A stretch of 64,000 nucleotides of DNA from positions 137,988-201,987 of the forward strand of contig CM067452.1 in NCBI GenBank assembly GCA_034508935.3, given 5' to 3'. The stretch is from Berghia stephanieae. Taxonomy: Eukaryota > Mollusca > Gastropoda > Nudibranchia > Aeolidiidae. Below, piece by piece: positions 54,173 through 64,000 of the stretch. The notes under the pieces were generated by a model that saw nothing but the letters and a program-made list of their open reading frames with translations, was not told where the DNA came from and did no database searches. How positions within the stretch are numbered: the first letter of the stretch is position 1; every line of letters starts with the position of its first letter. Both the position numbers and the translations under genes were made by a program.

Positions 54173-54716
54173 ATGGTAAATTCGGGCTGTTCGGAGGTCG
54201 GGCTCGGGTTTGCCATACGTGCCTGGGGTCGAATCTGAATTTGCACCAAAAAAAATTTTTTTTTTAGTAGTCCGTAAGAGGAAAAGGGCTACCTTACCAG
54301 GGGTTTGGGACGTATAGTAGGGGAGCGATGTAGCAGAAAATCGAGAAAATACGTCCCACGATTTGCGCTGCCTTCCCCCCTAGATATTGTGCGATGATAC
54401 GTTGTAGACGGGCCAGTGATGTTCAAGGGCGAGCGCAGCTCCCCGTCTAGGGTCAATTCTGTGGTCGGGCTATGATGAATCGCTGTCAGTGCGCTATGAC
54501 GGTTTCCCCCCCTAGATATTGTGCGTTGCTTACGTTGCTGACAGGCCGGCGAGGTAGTGAGGCGAGCGCTGCTTCCCGTCCAGGGTCAATTCTGTGGTCG
54601 GTTGTGTTTATGGCCGGAGGGTTCCAGCGGTTGCGTTGGTTTCGAAAGTTTGCAAAGCCATTGCCGCATGCATGTCCGGCGTTGAGGTGGTGTCGTGTCA
54701 GAAGTAAAGTGAGTGG
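54173..54716 (+). other. Diverged repeat unit and ~132-bp direct repeat
   Basis: Begins as a degenerate array-1 unit (GGGGTCGAATCTG near 54226), then an A/T run. Two copies of a ~95-bp block with CCCCCCTAGATATTGTGCG ... AGGGTCAATTCTGTGGTCGG lie at about 54373-54470 and 54507-54602. Confidence 0.6.
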
Positions 54717-56690
54717 TGTCCGAGTCCTTGTGTACGTCGGGAGCAGTGAGTCAGTAGTTGGTAGCTTTGATGGGACCCCGTGAGAGTAAGAAGGCAGGCC
54801 GTCAGAAACTCTTTGACGGGGACTGTTGCTAGCCCAAACGCGTGCCGTGCTGATGTTGAAAACTAAGCACGCACATGCTAAAAGGCCGAAACCTTATCGG
54901 AATTGACGGAAAGTCACCAGTTCCGCAGAGGACTGAGTGGAGAGAGGGAAGCTTATCAGGTACGGACGATTGCCCCTATGACATCCTCGTCTGCGCGAAA
55001 TCTGCGGATAGCGGCGCTAGCCGGCAGCGCTATTGTAGATTCGCGAGCGATGGAAGGAGATTTCGGGCTGTTTGGTCGGCTATACGGAATTGACGGAATG
55101 CGATTTGGCTGAAAGTGTCCGAGTCCTTGTGTACGTCGGTAGCAGTGAGTCAGTTGGTGGCTTTGATGGGACCCCGTGAGAGTACGAAGGCAGGCGGTCA
55201 GAAACTCTTTGACGGGGACTGTTGCTAGCCCAAACGCGTGCCGTGCTGATGTTGAAAACTAAGCACGCACATGCTAAAAGGCCGAAACCTTATCGGAATT
55301 GACGGAAAGTCACCAGTTCCGCAGAGGACTGAGTGGAGAGAGGGAAGCTTATCAGGTACGGACGATTGCCCCTATGACATCCTCGTCTGCGCGAAATCTG
55401 CGGATAGCGGCGCTAGCCGGCAGCGCTATTGTAGATTCGCGAGCGATGGAAGGAGATTTCGGGCTGTTTGGTCGGCTATACGGAATTGACGGAATGCGAT
55501 TTGGCTGAAAGTGTCCGAGTCCTTGTGTACGTCGGTAGCAGTGAGTCAGTTGGTGGCTTTGATGGGACCCCGTGAGAGTACGAAGGCAGGCAGTCAGAAA
55601 CTCTTTGACGGGGACTGTTGCTAGCCCAAACGCGTGCCGTGCTGATGTTGAAAACTAAGCACGCACATGCTAAAGGCCGAAACCTTATCGGAATTGACGG
55701 AAAGTCACCAGTTCCGCAGAGGACTGAGTGGAGAGAGGGAAGCTTATCAGGTACGGACGATTGCCCCTATGACATCCTCGTCTGCGCGAAATCTGCGGAT
55801 AGCGGCGCTAGCCGGCAGCGCTATTGTAGATTCGCGAGCGATGGAAGGAGATTTCGGGCTGTTTGGTCGGCTATACGGAATTGACGGAATGCGATTTGGC
55901 TGAAAGTGTCCGAGTCCTTGTGTACGTCGGTAGCAGTGAGTCAGTTGGTGGCTTTGATGGGACCCCGTGAGAGTACGAAGGCAGGCGTCAGAAACTCTTT
56001 GACGGGGACTGTTGCTAGCCCAAACGCGTGCCGTGCTGATGTTGAAAACTAAGCACGCACATGCTAAAAGGCCGAAACCTTATCGGAATTGACGGAAAGT
56101 CACCAGTTCCGCAGAGGACTGAGTGGAGTGAGGGAAGCTTATCAGGTACGGACGATTGCCCCTATGACATCCTAGTCTGCGCGAAATCTGCGGATAGCGG
56201 CGCTAGCCGGCAGCGCTATTGTAGATTCGCGAGCGATGGAAGGAGATTTCGGGCTGTTTGGTCGGCTATACGGAATTGACGGAATGCGATTTGGCTGAAA
56301 GTGTCCGAGTCCTTGTGTACGTCGGTAGCAGTGAGTCAGTTGGTGGCTTTGATGGGACCCCGTGAGAGTACGAAGGCAGGCGGTCAGAAACTCTTTGACG
56401 GGGACTGTTGCTAGCCCAAACGCGTGCCGTGCTGATGTTGAAAACTAAGCACGCACATGCTAAAAGGCCGAAACCTTATCGGAATTGAAGGAAAGTCACC
56501 AGTTCCGCAGAGACTGAGTGAAGTGATGGAAGCTTATCAGGTACGGACGATTGCCCCTATGACATCCTAGTCTGCGCGAAATCTGCGGATAGCGGCGCTA
56601 GCCGGCAGCGCTATTGTAGATTCGCGAGCGATGGAAGGAGATTTCGGGCTGTTTGGTCGGCTATACGGAATTGACGGAATGCGATTTGGC
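54717..56690 (+). repeat. Array 2: five ~396-bp units with SSU rRNA-like core
   Basis: Units start at 54717, 55116, 55512, 55907 and 56302. Each contains AAGGCCGAAACCTTATCGG, then GGAATTGACGGAAAGTCACC, and about 35 bp later AAGCTTATCAGGTACGGACG. The nuclear 18S rRNA reads AAGGCTGAAACTTAAAGG, GGAATTGACGGAAGGGCACC and AAACTTACCAGGTCCGGAC in the same order and similar spacing. Upstream CCCAAACGCGTGCCG parallels the 18S CCATAAACGATGCCG. So the unit is a diverged piece of the SSU 3' major domain, tandemly multiplied. Confidence 0.8.
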
Positions 56691-57130
56691 TGAAAGGCAG
56701 GGAGGCTAATGAGGTGGATGATTGACAGACAGACCGAGTGAGGTTGATACGGTGAGGGGATGCCTAACGAATGGTGCCAAGAGGGAAGAGTTTGAGATGG
56801 TCGGGCCGTTCTTCTGCTGCGAGGAAATGCTATGACTTTGGCTTGAGATATATATCGTATGTCGTTTCCCGTCCTTTATGATGCAGGCAGCTTCTAAATG
56901 GTATCACGCTACTATGTACACGCGATCTATCGAGGCGTGGGCTTACACAGGGATACGCAACCGAGCGAAATAAAGTCGCTGGTGGGCAGTCGCATGTGCG
57001 GTGACCATGACAGCGACCAACGATATCACTCTGCAACGATCTGCCCGTCGTCCGGTGAATTCTAATGGCTGGATATCATGTTGCGGAGTTTCGTTCTTCA
57101 ACTGGGGTGTGACGGTTGTCGCGCAAAATC
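56691..57130 (+). rRNA. Diverged SSU rRNA 3'-end-like sequence
   Basis: After array 2 the similarity to 18S continues: GGGCCGTTCTTCTGCTG near 56798 (18S GGCCGTTCTTAGTTGG) and CTGCCCGTCGTCCGGTGA at about 57041-57058 (18S CCGCCCGTCGCTACTACCG), followed by AATGGCTGGATATC. Conservation is patchy, far below a functional animal 18S. It is probably a degenerate rDNA copy, or an extremely divergent rRNA from another eukaryote. Confidence 0.5.
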
Positions 57131-57597
57131 AATCGTACGTCTGAAACAATGTCTTTGCTAGGCACCTTCTAGCACCCAACCTCTCGACTTGGCTAGCCAA
57201 CTTCTGGCTTCCCCTAATGAGCTAGGCACCTTCTAGCTCCCTACTCCGCTGGACATCTTCCAGCGCCTGAGCTAGTTGGACAATACGATTGATTTTGCGA
57301 GGGCAGTGTCATTCGCGGGCGAAGACCCTAACCCCGTTTCACGCTCTCCTGACATCAGGGTTTGTCGGGCGATGGGCTGGCCCGTTGCAGTTTGGTAGAC
57401 ACGACGAGACTTGACAAATCGCTGAAAGCCCATCAGATCGTTTTTAGTCAATTGGGTTGCCTTGATTGGTCGTGATAACATTGTAGTGCGATATCTAGCG
57501 GCTACTGCTGGGAGACTTCATGCGGGACGGTTACCAAAGTAGCGAGTAAGGTTGGACAAGGGCCATCTCAGCTCGGAACGGGTCACTCAGCGGGCGG
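57131..57597 (+). other. Spacer between SSU-like and LSU-like parts
   Basis: Three copies of a GCTAGGCACCTTCTAGC-type motif at about 57160-57265, each self-complementary, then unique sequence. It occupies the place where ITS/5.8S would lie, but I see no 5.8S. Confidence 0.45.
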
Positions 57598-59560
57598 GTG
57601 GCAATGTCGGGAGGTACCAGTAGTGTTCTAGCGCCTCCCCTCACAGGCGAAACAGTTGGAGAGAACGGTTGGAAGGAAGGAAGGGGTAGAGAGAAATGAG
57701 ATTCTGTCGTGAACATATACTCGGCGTCTTCTAGAAGGTAGGAGGCGTACGGGGTTCAGACTTAGAGCTGGTGACAAAGAATACCTGATGCAGGCAGGTG
57801 CCCGAAGTCGGACAAGCGTGCCCACGAAACGGTAACCAAAAGGGTCACTCATCGGGCGGGTGACAATGTCGGGAGGTAACAGAGGTGTTCTAGCGCCTCC
57901 CATTCACAGGCGAAACAGTTGGAGAGAACGGTTGGAAGGAAGGAAGGCGGAGAGAGAAACGAGATTCTGTCGTGAACATATACTCGGCGTCTTCTAGAAG
58001 GTAGGAGGCGCACGGGGTTCAGACTTAGAGCTGGTGACAAAGAATACCTGATGCAGGCAGGTGCCCGAAGTCGGACAAGCGTGCCCACGAAACGGTAACC
58101 AAAAGGGTCACTCATCGGGCGGGTGACAATGTCGGGAGGTAACAGAGGTGTTCTAGCGCCTCCCATTCACAGGCGAAACAGTTGGAGAGAACGGTTGGAA
58201 GGAAGGAAGGGGTAGAGAGAAATGAGATTCTGTCGTGAACATATACTCGGCGTCTTCTAGAAGGTAGGAGGCGTACGGGGTTCAGACTTAGAGCTGGTGA
58301 CAAAGAATACCTGATGCAGGCAGGTGCCCGAAGTCGGACAAGCGTGCCCACGAAACGGTAACCAAAAGGGTCACTCATCGGGCGGGTGACAATGTCGGGA
58401 GTAACAGAGGTGTTCTAGCGCCTCCCATTCACAGGCGAAACAGTTGGAGAGAACGGTTGGAAGGAAGGAAGGGTAGAGAGAAATGAGATTCTGTCGTGAA
58501 CATATACTCGGCGTCTTCTAGAAGGTAGGAGGCGTACGGGGTTCAGACTTAGAGCTGGTGACAAAGAATACCTGATGCAGGCAGGTGCCCGAAGTCGGAC
58601 AAGCGTGCCCACGAAACGGTAACCAAAAGGGTCACTCATCGGGCGGGTGACAATGTCGGGAGGTAACAGAGGTGTTCTAGCGCCTCCCATTCACAGGCGA
58701 AACAGTTGGAGAGAACGGTTGGAAGGAAGGAAGGGGTAGAGAGAAATGAGATTCTGTCGTGAACATATACTCGGCGTCTTCTAGAAGGTAGGAGGCGTAC
58801 GGGGTTCAGACTTAGAGCTGGTGACAAAGAATACCTGATGCAGGCAGGTGCCCGAAGTCGGACAAGCGTGCCCACGAAACGGTAACCAAAAGGGTCACTC
58901 ATCGGGCGGGTGACAATGTCGGGAGGTAACAGAGGTGTTCTAGCGCCTCCCATTCACAGGCGAAACAGTTGGAGAGAACGGTTGGAAGGAAGGAAGGGTA
59001 GAGAGAAATGAGATTCTGTCGTGAACATATACTCGGCGTCTTCTAGAAGGTAGGAGGCGTACGGGTTCAGACTTAGAGCTGGTGACAAAGAATACCTGAT
59101 GCAGGCAGGTGCCCGAAGTCGGACAAGCGTGCCCACGAAACGGTAACCAAAAGGGTCACTCATCGGGCGGTGACAATGTCGGGAGGTAACAGAGGTGTTC
59201 TAGCGCCTCCCATTCACAGGCGAAACAGTTGGAGAGAACGGTTGGAAGGAAGGAAGGGGTAGAGAGAAATGAGATTCTGTCGTGAACATATACTCGGCGT
59301 CTTCTAGAAGGTAGGAGGCGTACGGGGTTCAGACTTAGAGCTGGTGACAAAGAATACCTGATGCAGGCAGGTGCCCGAAGTCGGACAAGCGTGCCCACGA
59401 AACGGTAACCAAAAGGTCACTCATCGGGCGGGTGACAATGTCGGGAGGTAACAGAGGTGTTCTAGCGCCTCCCATTCACAGGCGAAACAGTTGGAGAGAA
59501 CGGTTGGAAGGAAGGAAGGGGGAGAGAGAAATGAGATTCTGTCGTGAACCATCTCGGGAC
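57598..59560 (+). repeat. Array 3: about eight ~262-bp units with LSU rRNA-like core
   Basis: The marker TGACAATGTCGGGAGGTAAC recurs at 57861, 58124, 58387, 58648, 58911, 59171 and 59433, with a variant at 57598. Each unit carries GGTGACAAAGAATACC, then GATGCAGGCAGG, GAAGTCGGACAAG and AAAAGGGTCACTC. This echoes the 28S segment AAGGTGAACAGCCT, AATGTAGGTAAGG, GAAGTCGGCAAG and AAAAGGATTGGCTC. The similarity is weaker than in array 2. Frames in the units (R/P/S-rich, repeated) are not genes. Confidence 0.75.
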
Positions 59561-59619
59561 CTAACGGTAGCGCCTCCCCCCACAGACCCCGAGCTGGTGA
59601 CAAAGGATGGTTGAATACC

Positions 59620-59830
59620 CGAGGCAGGCAGGCGACGGAAGTCGGAGAAGCGCGCGCACCTAACGGTACCGAAGAGGTAACCAAGAGACCCCGGGAAAGA
59701 TGGCGAGAACGATCGGTCGAGTGAAGAACGGCGGGACTAGTTGTGACCTATAGTTCCGTCGAAGAAAACAGCCCAGGGAACGGGCTTGGTGAAATCAGAC
59801 CTTATCGAGCTGAGATCCTCGGACGCTGAG
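59620..59830 (+). rRNA. Diverged LSU (28S) rRNA-like fragment
   Basis: Contains AGAACGGCGGGACTAGTTGT (28S: AAACGGCGGGAGTAACTATG) and, about 35 bp on, ACAGCCCAGGGAACGGGCTT GG (28S: ACAGCCAAGGGAACGGGCTT GG) followed by ATCAG. These two 28S sites are normally about 90 bp further apart, so intervening sequence is missing. Upstream GGAAGTCGGAGAAGCG is a variant of the array-3 core. Non-functional rDNA relic is the simplest reading. Confidence 0.6.
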
Positions 59831-59929
59831 ATTATCCCCCCATCCAGCAGGGTTTGTCTCGGCCACCTCTCCACCTGCCATGACTTGACTGGGCTCGGCT
59901 TGTCGGCGCGCGGTGCGCGGTGGGTGGAC

Positions 59930-60019
59930 AGTGTATATAACTAATATATATATATATATAATTTTTTTGTTTTTGTTTTTTTTTTCCTCCTCCGTCCAGA
60001 GGCACTTTTTTCTCTTTGT
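59930..60019. repeat. (TA)n and T-rich tract
   Basis: Short (TA)n at about 59943-59960, then T-runs leading into array 4. Confidence 0.7.
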
Positions 60020-60830
60020 TTTTTTTTTTGTCCCCTAACAGGCATCTGTAGTTCGCCAAGTGCATTTTCTAACATTCGCTCGCTGCGCATCTATCGGCAT
60101 TCCGCACATTTCCTTTTCTCCCTCAATAGGCTTCTGTTGAGCGCAAAACAGGTTTTGTTGTTTTTTTTGTTTGTTTTTTTTGTCCCCCAAAAGGCTTCTC
60201 CGCAGCGCGATTCTTCATTCGCCAACTGCATTTTAATTTTATTTCTCCCTCAATAGGCTTCTGTTGAGCGCAATTCGCCAACAGGTTTTGTTGTTTTTGT
60301 TTTTTTTTTTGTCCCCCAAAAGGCTTCTCCGCAGCGCGATTCTTCATTCGCCAACTGCATTTTAATTTTATTTCTCCCTCAATAGGCTTCTGTTGAGCGC
60401 AATTCGCCAACAGGTTTTGTTGTTTTTTTTTTGTTTTTTTTTTTGTCCCCCAAAAGGCTTCTGCGAAGCGCGATTCTTCATTCGCCAACTGCATTTTAAT
60501 TTTATTTCTCCCTCAATAGGCTTCTGTTGAGCGCAATTCGCCAACAGGTTTTGGTGTTGTTTTTTTTGTTTTTTTTTTTTGTTTTTTTGTCCCCCAAAAG
60601 GCTTTTGCGAAGCGCGATTCTTCATTCGCCAACTGCATTTTAATTTTATTTCTCCCTCAATAGGCTTCTGTTGAGCGCAATTCGCCAACAGGTTTTGTTG
60701 TTTTTTTTTTTTTTTGTCCCCCAAAAGGCTTCTGCGAAGCGCGATTCTTCATTCGCCAACTGCATTTTAATTTTATTCGTCCCTCAATAGGCTTCTGTTG
60801 AGCGCAATTCGCCAACAGGTTTTTGTTTGT
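60020..60830. repeat. Array 4: six ~130-bp T-rich dimeric units
   Basis: Each unit holds GTCCCCCAAAAGGCTTCTGC followed by GAAGCGCGATTCTTCATTCG, then CCTCAATAGGCTTCTGTTGA and GCGCAATTCGCCAACAGG, then a T-run of variable length. The two halves (AGGCTTCTG..AGCGC..ATTC..GCCAAC) are related, so the unit is a dimer. Degenerate copies recur at 61490-61690 and one inverted copy near 63680-63735. Confidence 0.85.
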
Positions 60831-61130
60831 CTGTTGGGAAATTATATACTCTATCGTTTTACCAAAGGGTTCCGCACGAAGCACACTTAAACGCAGCGAG
60901 ACATGCAATGAAAAAAAAAACACTAGGACGAGCCATTTACTCAGTTTTAGGGATGCAACTTAGTTTATACATTAGGGTTGTACAAATTACCAAAGGATTA
61001 ATTCCTTGATAGTTGAGTCCTTGAAAAAAGTCTCTTACTCACACTCTCTCGCTGTACTCGTTTTAATATAAAAATGATCAACACAATGGACTACCGTTGG
61101 TTTGTCAGTTAATTCTTCAACTATGCAGCC
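60831..61130. other. Partial copies of the right-arm end sequence
   Basis: GGGATGCAACTTAG, GGTTGTACAAATTACC and GGATTAATTCCTTG at about 60950-61005 match the outer part of the arms at 50.2 and 63.05 kb. No gene. Confidence 0.6.
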
Positions 61131-61243
61131 GAACGAGGCTCGAACCAGGACTTTGTTGTTGATTAAAATATTATTAACAAAATTATTATTATTTTATTAT
61201 TATTATTAATTAATTATATTATTTTTATTTAATTATTATATAA

Positions 61244-61280
<37 letters not shown>

Positions 61281-61470
61281 TTATTATTATTTATTATTTT
61301 ATTATTATTAAATTATTTTTTTTATTATTATTACACATATTAAGTCTCAATTATGATTATTATATATTATTAATATTATTATTATTATTATTTTATTAGT
61401 ATTATATATATATTTTAATATTATTAAATTAAAAATTATTTTATTTATTTGTAACACCACCATATAGCTT
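61131..61470. repeat. Degenerate (ATT)n / AT-rich tract
   Basis: Imperfect ATT repeats with many small length changes. Adjoining copies of arrays 4 and 5 (61.5-62.1 kb) are also unusually ragged, which may reflect lower sequence quality here. Confidence 0.6.
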
Positions 61471-61739
61471 TCCTAGCCGATTCTTATTCGAATGCATTTT
61501 AATTTTATTTCTCCTCAATAGGCTCTTTACCAATTCGCCAACAGTTGTTTTTTGGTCCCCAAAAGTTCTGCAGCGGACTCACGCAACGAGCATTTAATTA
61601 TTTCTCCTCATGGCTTCGTTTGAGGGGCAAGACCTTTTTTGATTTTTTTGTTGCCCAAAAGTTTTCAACGCGTCTCAGCCAACTGCAAATTTTATACTCT
61701 CAAGGCGGAACGTGAGACGGAAGCAACAGTTCTAACTAG

Positions 61740-63154
61740 TTCTTTCCCAAATCACCGATACGGTGCAGAGAATGTGAGTAAAGATCCTTTTTGAGGGGAT
61801 TACATTGCGCCGAGCGAGGCAATCGTGGCTCAAAGCGTTTTACAACGGTCTCAGCCAACAGCAACAGTTAACACGCGAGCGGACAGACAGGAACGAGAAA
61901 AACATTACTAAACCATGTTCTAATCCATTACGGTGAGAGAATGTGAAGGTAAGATCCTTTGTTATCGAGAACTCTTTATGCGCACGACGAGCATCGTGCT
62001 CGTCGTTTTACAAACGATCACAGCCAAGCAACGTTTGAAAACAGTCAAATGCGGGAACGACTCGAACAGGACGGTAGTTTCAATATTAAATTAAAATAAT
62101 ATTATAATACAAAGTTTATTTCTTACTATTATTATATTATTTTTATTATTTATAATGTTTATAAATATCTATTACTTTTTTATATATATATTATTTTTAT
62201 TATATATTATTGATTACGCCACGTATCCAGTACGTGCTCAAAGCGCTTTACAACGGTCCAGCAACACAACAGTTAACACGCAGAGCGGGACACGAGAGGA
62301 CGGAGAAAACATTACTAACCAGTTCTACATCCGACTACGGTGAGAGAATGTGAGTAAAGATCCTTTTTATCGAGGACTCAACTATGCGCCGAGGAGGCAA
62401 TCGTGCTCAAATCGTTTTACAACGCGTCTGCAGCCAACAGCAACAGTTAACACGCAGAGCGGGACACGAGAGGACGGAGAAAACATTACTAACCAGTTCT
62501 ACATCCGACTACGGTGAGAGAATGTGAGTAAAGATCCTTTTTATCGAGGACTCTACTATGCGCCGAGCGAGGCAATCGTGCTCAAATCGTTTTACAACGC
62601 GTCTGCAGCCAACAGCAACAGTTAACACGCAGAGCGGGACACGAGAGGACGGAGAAAACATTACTAACCAGTTCTACATCCGACTACGGTGGAGAATGTG
62701 AGTAAAGATCCTTTTTATCGAGGACTCTACTATGCGCCGAGCGAGGCAATCGTGCTCAAAGCGCTTTACAACGCGTCTACAGCCAACAGCAACAGTTAAC
62801 ACGCAGAGCGGGACACGAGAGGACGGAAAAATCACTACTAACTGACAGGTATTAGTCTTACACCTGATTACGGTGAGAGAATGTGAGTAAAGATCCTTTT
62901 TATCGAGGACTCTACTATGCGCCGAGCGAGGCAATCGTGCTCAAAGCGCTTTACAACGCGTCTACAGCCAACAGCAACAGTTAACACGGAGAGCGGGACA
63001 CGACAGGATGGAGAAAACACTAGTAAAGTCACGGCCATGTACTCGTTTTCAAGGGATGCAACTCAAGAAGATAAAATAGGGTGTACAAATACCAAGGATT
63101 AATTCCCTTGAACTACTAATGTGATTAATTATATATATTATATTTATTATATTA

Positions 63155-63245
<91 letters not shown>

Positions 63246-63680
63246 GCCAACTTATCCAGTAACTTGCTCAAAGCGCTTTACAACGCGTCTGCAGCAGACC
63301 GCAACACTGAACATGCAGAGCGGGACACGACAGGACGTAGAAAAAACTACTAACTGACAGGTATTAGTCTAACACCTGACTACGGTGAGAGAATGTGAGT
63401 AAAGATCCTTTTTTTATCGAGGACTCAACTATGCGCCGAGGGAGGCAATCGTGCTCAAATCGTTTTACAACGCGTCTGCAGCCAACAGCAACACTTAACA
63501 CGCAGAGCGGGACCGACAGGTCGGAGAAAACATTACTAACTAGTTCTACATCCGAGTACGGTGAGAGAATGTGAGTAAAGAACATTTTTATCCAGGACTC
63601 AACTATGCGCCGAGCGAGGCAATCGTGCTCAAAGCGCTTTACAACGCGTCTACAGCTAACAGCAACACTTAACACGCAGT
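61740..63680 (+). repeat. Right arm: tandem ~178-bp subrepeats
   Basis: Seven or more units containing GAGAATGTGAGTAAAGATCC, TTTTATCGAGGACTC, GCGCCGAGCGAGGCAATCGT, GCTCAAAGCGCTTTACAACG and GCGGGACACGAGAGGACGG. Clear unit starts lie near 62341, 62516, 62691, 62872, 63386 and 63561 (175-181 bp apart). They are in inverted orientation to the copies at 50.2-50.8 kb. AT-rich microsatellites interrupt the arm at 62.09-62.22 and 63.12-63.24 kb. Confidence 0.85.
63125..63243. repeat. (ATT)n microsatellite
   Basis: Near-pure ATT repeat between subrepeats of the right arm; counterpart of the (AAT)n tract on the left arm. Confidence 0.9.
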
Positions 63681-63789
63681 TGACGAATTCCGCTTCGCAA
63701 AAGCCTATTAAGGGACAGAAAAAAAAGCAGTTGGCAGCGGCCTCTTCTGGTACTCGCACTAACGCGAATGATTGGTGTCATCGGGAGCG

Positions 63790-63791
<2 letters not shown>

Positions 63792-63823
<32 letters not shown>

Positions 63824-63839
63824 CACACACACACACACA
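63792..63839. repeat. (AC)n microsatellite
   Basis: About twenty-three AC units with one slip. Confidence 0.95.
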
Positions 63840-64000
63840 TACTGCGTTGTTTAATCTTCAATACCTCTCACTTGTCGATATTTGATTGGTTAGTATTGTC
63901 CTCTTCAGCCTACGCAATATCGTCTTGGTCCATTCGCCGCGTCGCGCATGTGATAAAAAGGGGTGATTTACTGGCATTTCTCTCTTCACACTCTGGCATT
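63840..64000. other. Unique sequence at the window end
   Basis: Contains TGATAAAAAGGGG near 63951, a possible TATA-like element, and no gene within the window. Confidence 0.3.

Noticed and set aside
54875-56279. Repeated 69-88 codon frames in array 2
   Set aside because: They overlap rRNA-like landmarks, and two overlapping frames are equally open.
50971-59560. CRISPR array
   Set aside because: Units of 260-400 bp with no short repeat/unique spacer structure, in eukaryotic-type DNA.
57628-59684. Repeated Arg/Pro/Ser-rich minus-strand frames in array 3
   Set aside because: Tandem satellite units; length varies with one-base slips and no independent evidence of coding.
56691-59830. Functional rRNA genes of the host
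   Set aside because: The conserved landmarks are patchy, internally multiplied and partly missing spacing; far too diverged for an animal nuclear rRNA.
54717-59830. Mitochondrial rRNA insertion
   Set aside because: The diagnostic words (GGAATTGACGGAA, CCCAGGGAACGGGCTTGG) are of the eukaryotic nuclear type.

Overview
The window looks like animal (probably marine invertebrate) nuclear DNA carrying a large endogenous herpesvirus-like fossil. Roughly 1.7-49.66 kb is densely packed and intron-poor, with genes on both strands. It encodes a herpesvirus-type terminase ATPase/nuclease, a family B DNA polymerase with 3'-5' exonuclease, a second family B polymerase-like gene, a multi-span membrane protein resembling glycoprotein M, a candidate major capsid protein and a scaffold-like protein. 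It also has several RING proteins, a BIR/RING inhibitor of apoptosis and a SOCS-type SH2 protein. Replication and packaging genes plus IAP/RING expansion point to a Malacoherpesviridae-like virus (the family of oyster and abalone herpesviruses). About a third to a half of the genes look whole and the rest are broken, roughly twenty breaks in all. That fits a fairly recent insertion, or an assembly with some indel errors.

Layout. 0-1.5 kb: AT-rich, no gene seen. 2-13.3 kb: accessory and immune-evasion genes (SH2, RING, IAP, acidic proteins) among repeat-rich intergenic DNA, including an 850-bp field of GTTAG dyads. 13.4-19.6 kb: secreted or membrane glycoproteins on the minus strand. 19.6-30.2 kb: two family B polymerase genes head to head, the left one interrupted by a 3.8-kb LINE with 9-bp target-site duplications. 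30.2-49.66 kb: virion and packaging genes. The element appears to end near 49.66 kb inside a scaffold-like gene.

Two cis-elements recur in the intergenic DNA of the viral part only: a 14-bp palindrome CAAGNCRYGNCTTG, often shortly upstream of a TATA box, and a GTTAG...CTAAC dyad. They suggest a shared regulatory or replication code.

49.7-64 kb is host repeat DNA: (AAT)n microsatellites, inverted arms of ~178-bp subrepeats facing each other at ~50.2-50.8 and ~61.7-63.7 kb, and between them tandem arrays of ~400, ~396 and ~262 bp. Two of the arrays and their flanks carry recognisable but diverged nuclear rRNA signatures, small-subunit type followed by large-subunit type, in the normal order and strand. 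A T-rich ~130-bp array follows. All homology statements come from reading motifs by eye; no database search was run.
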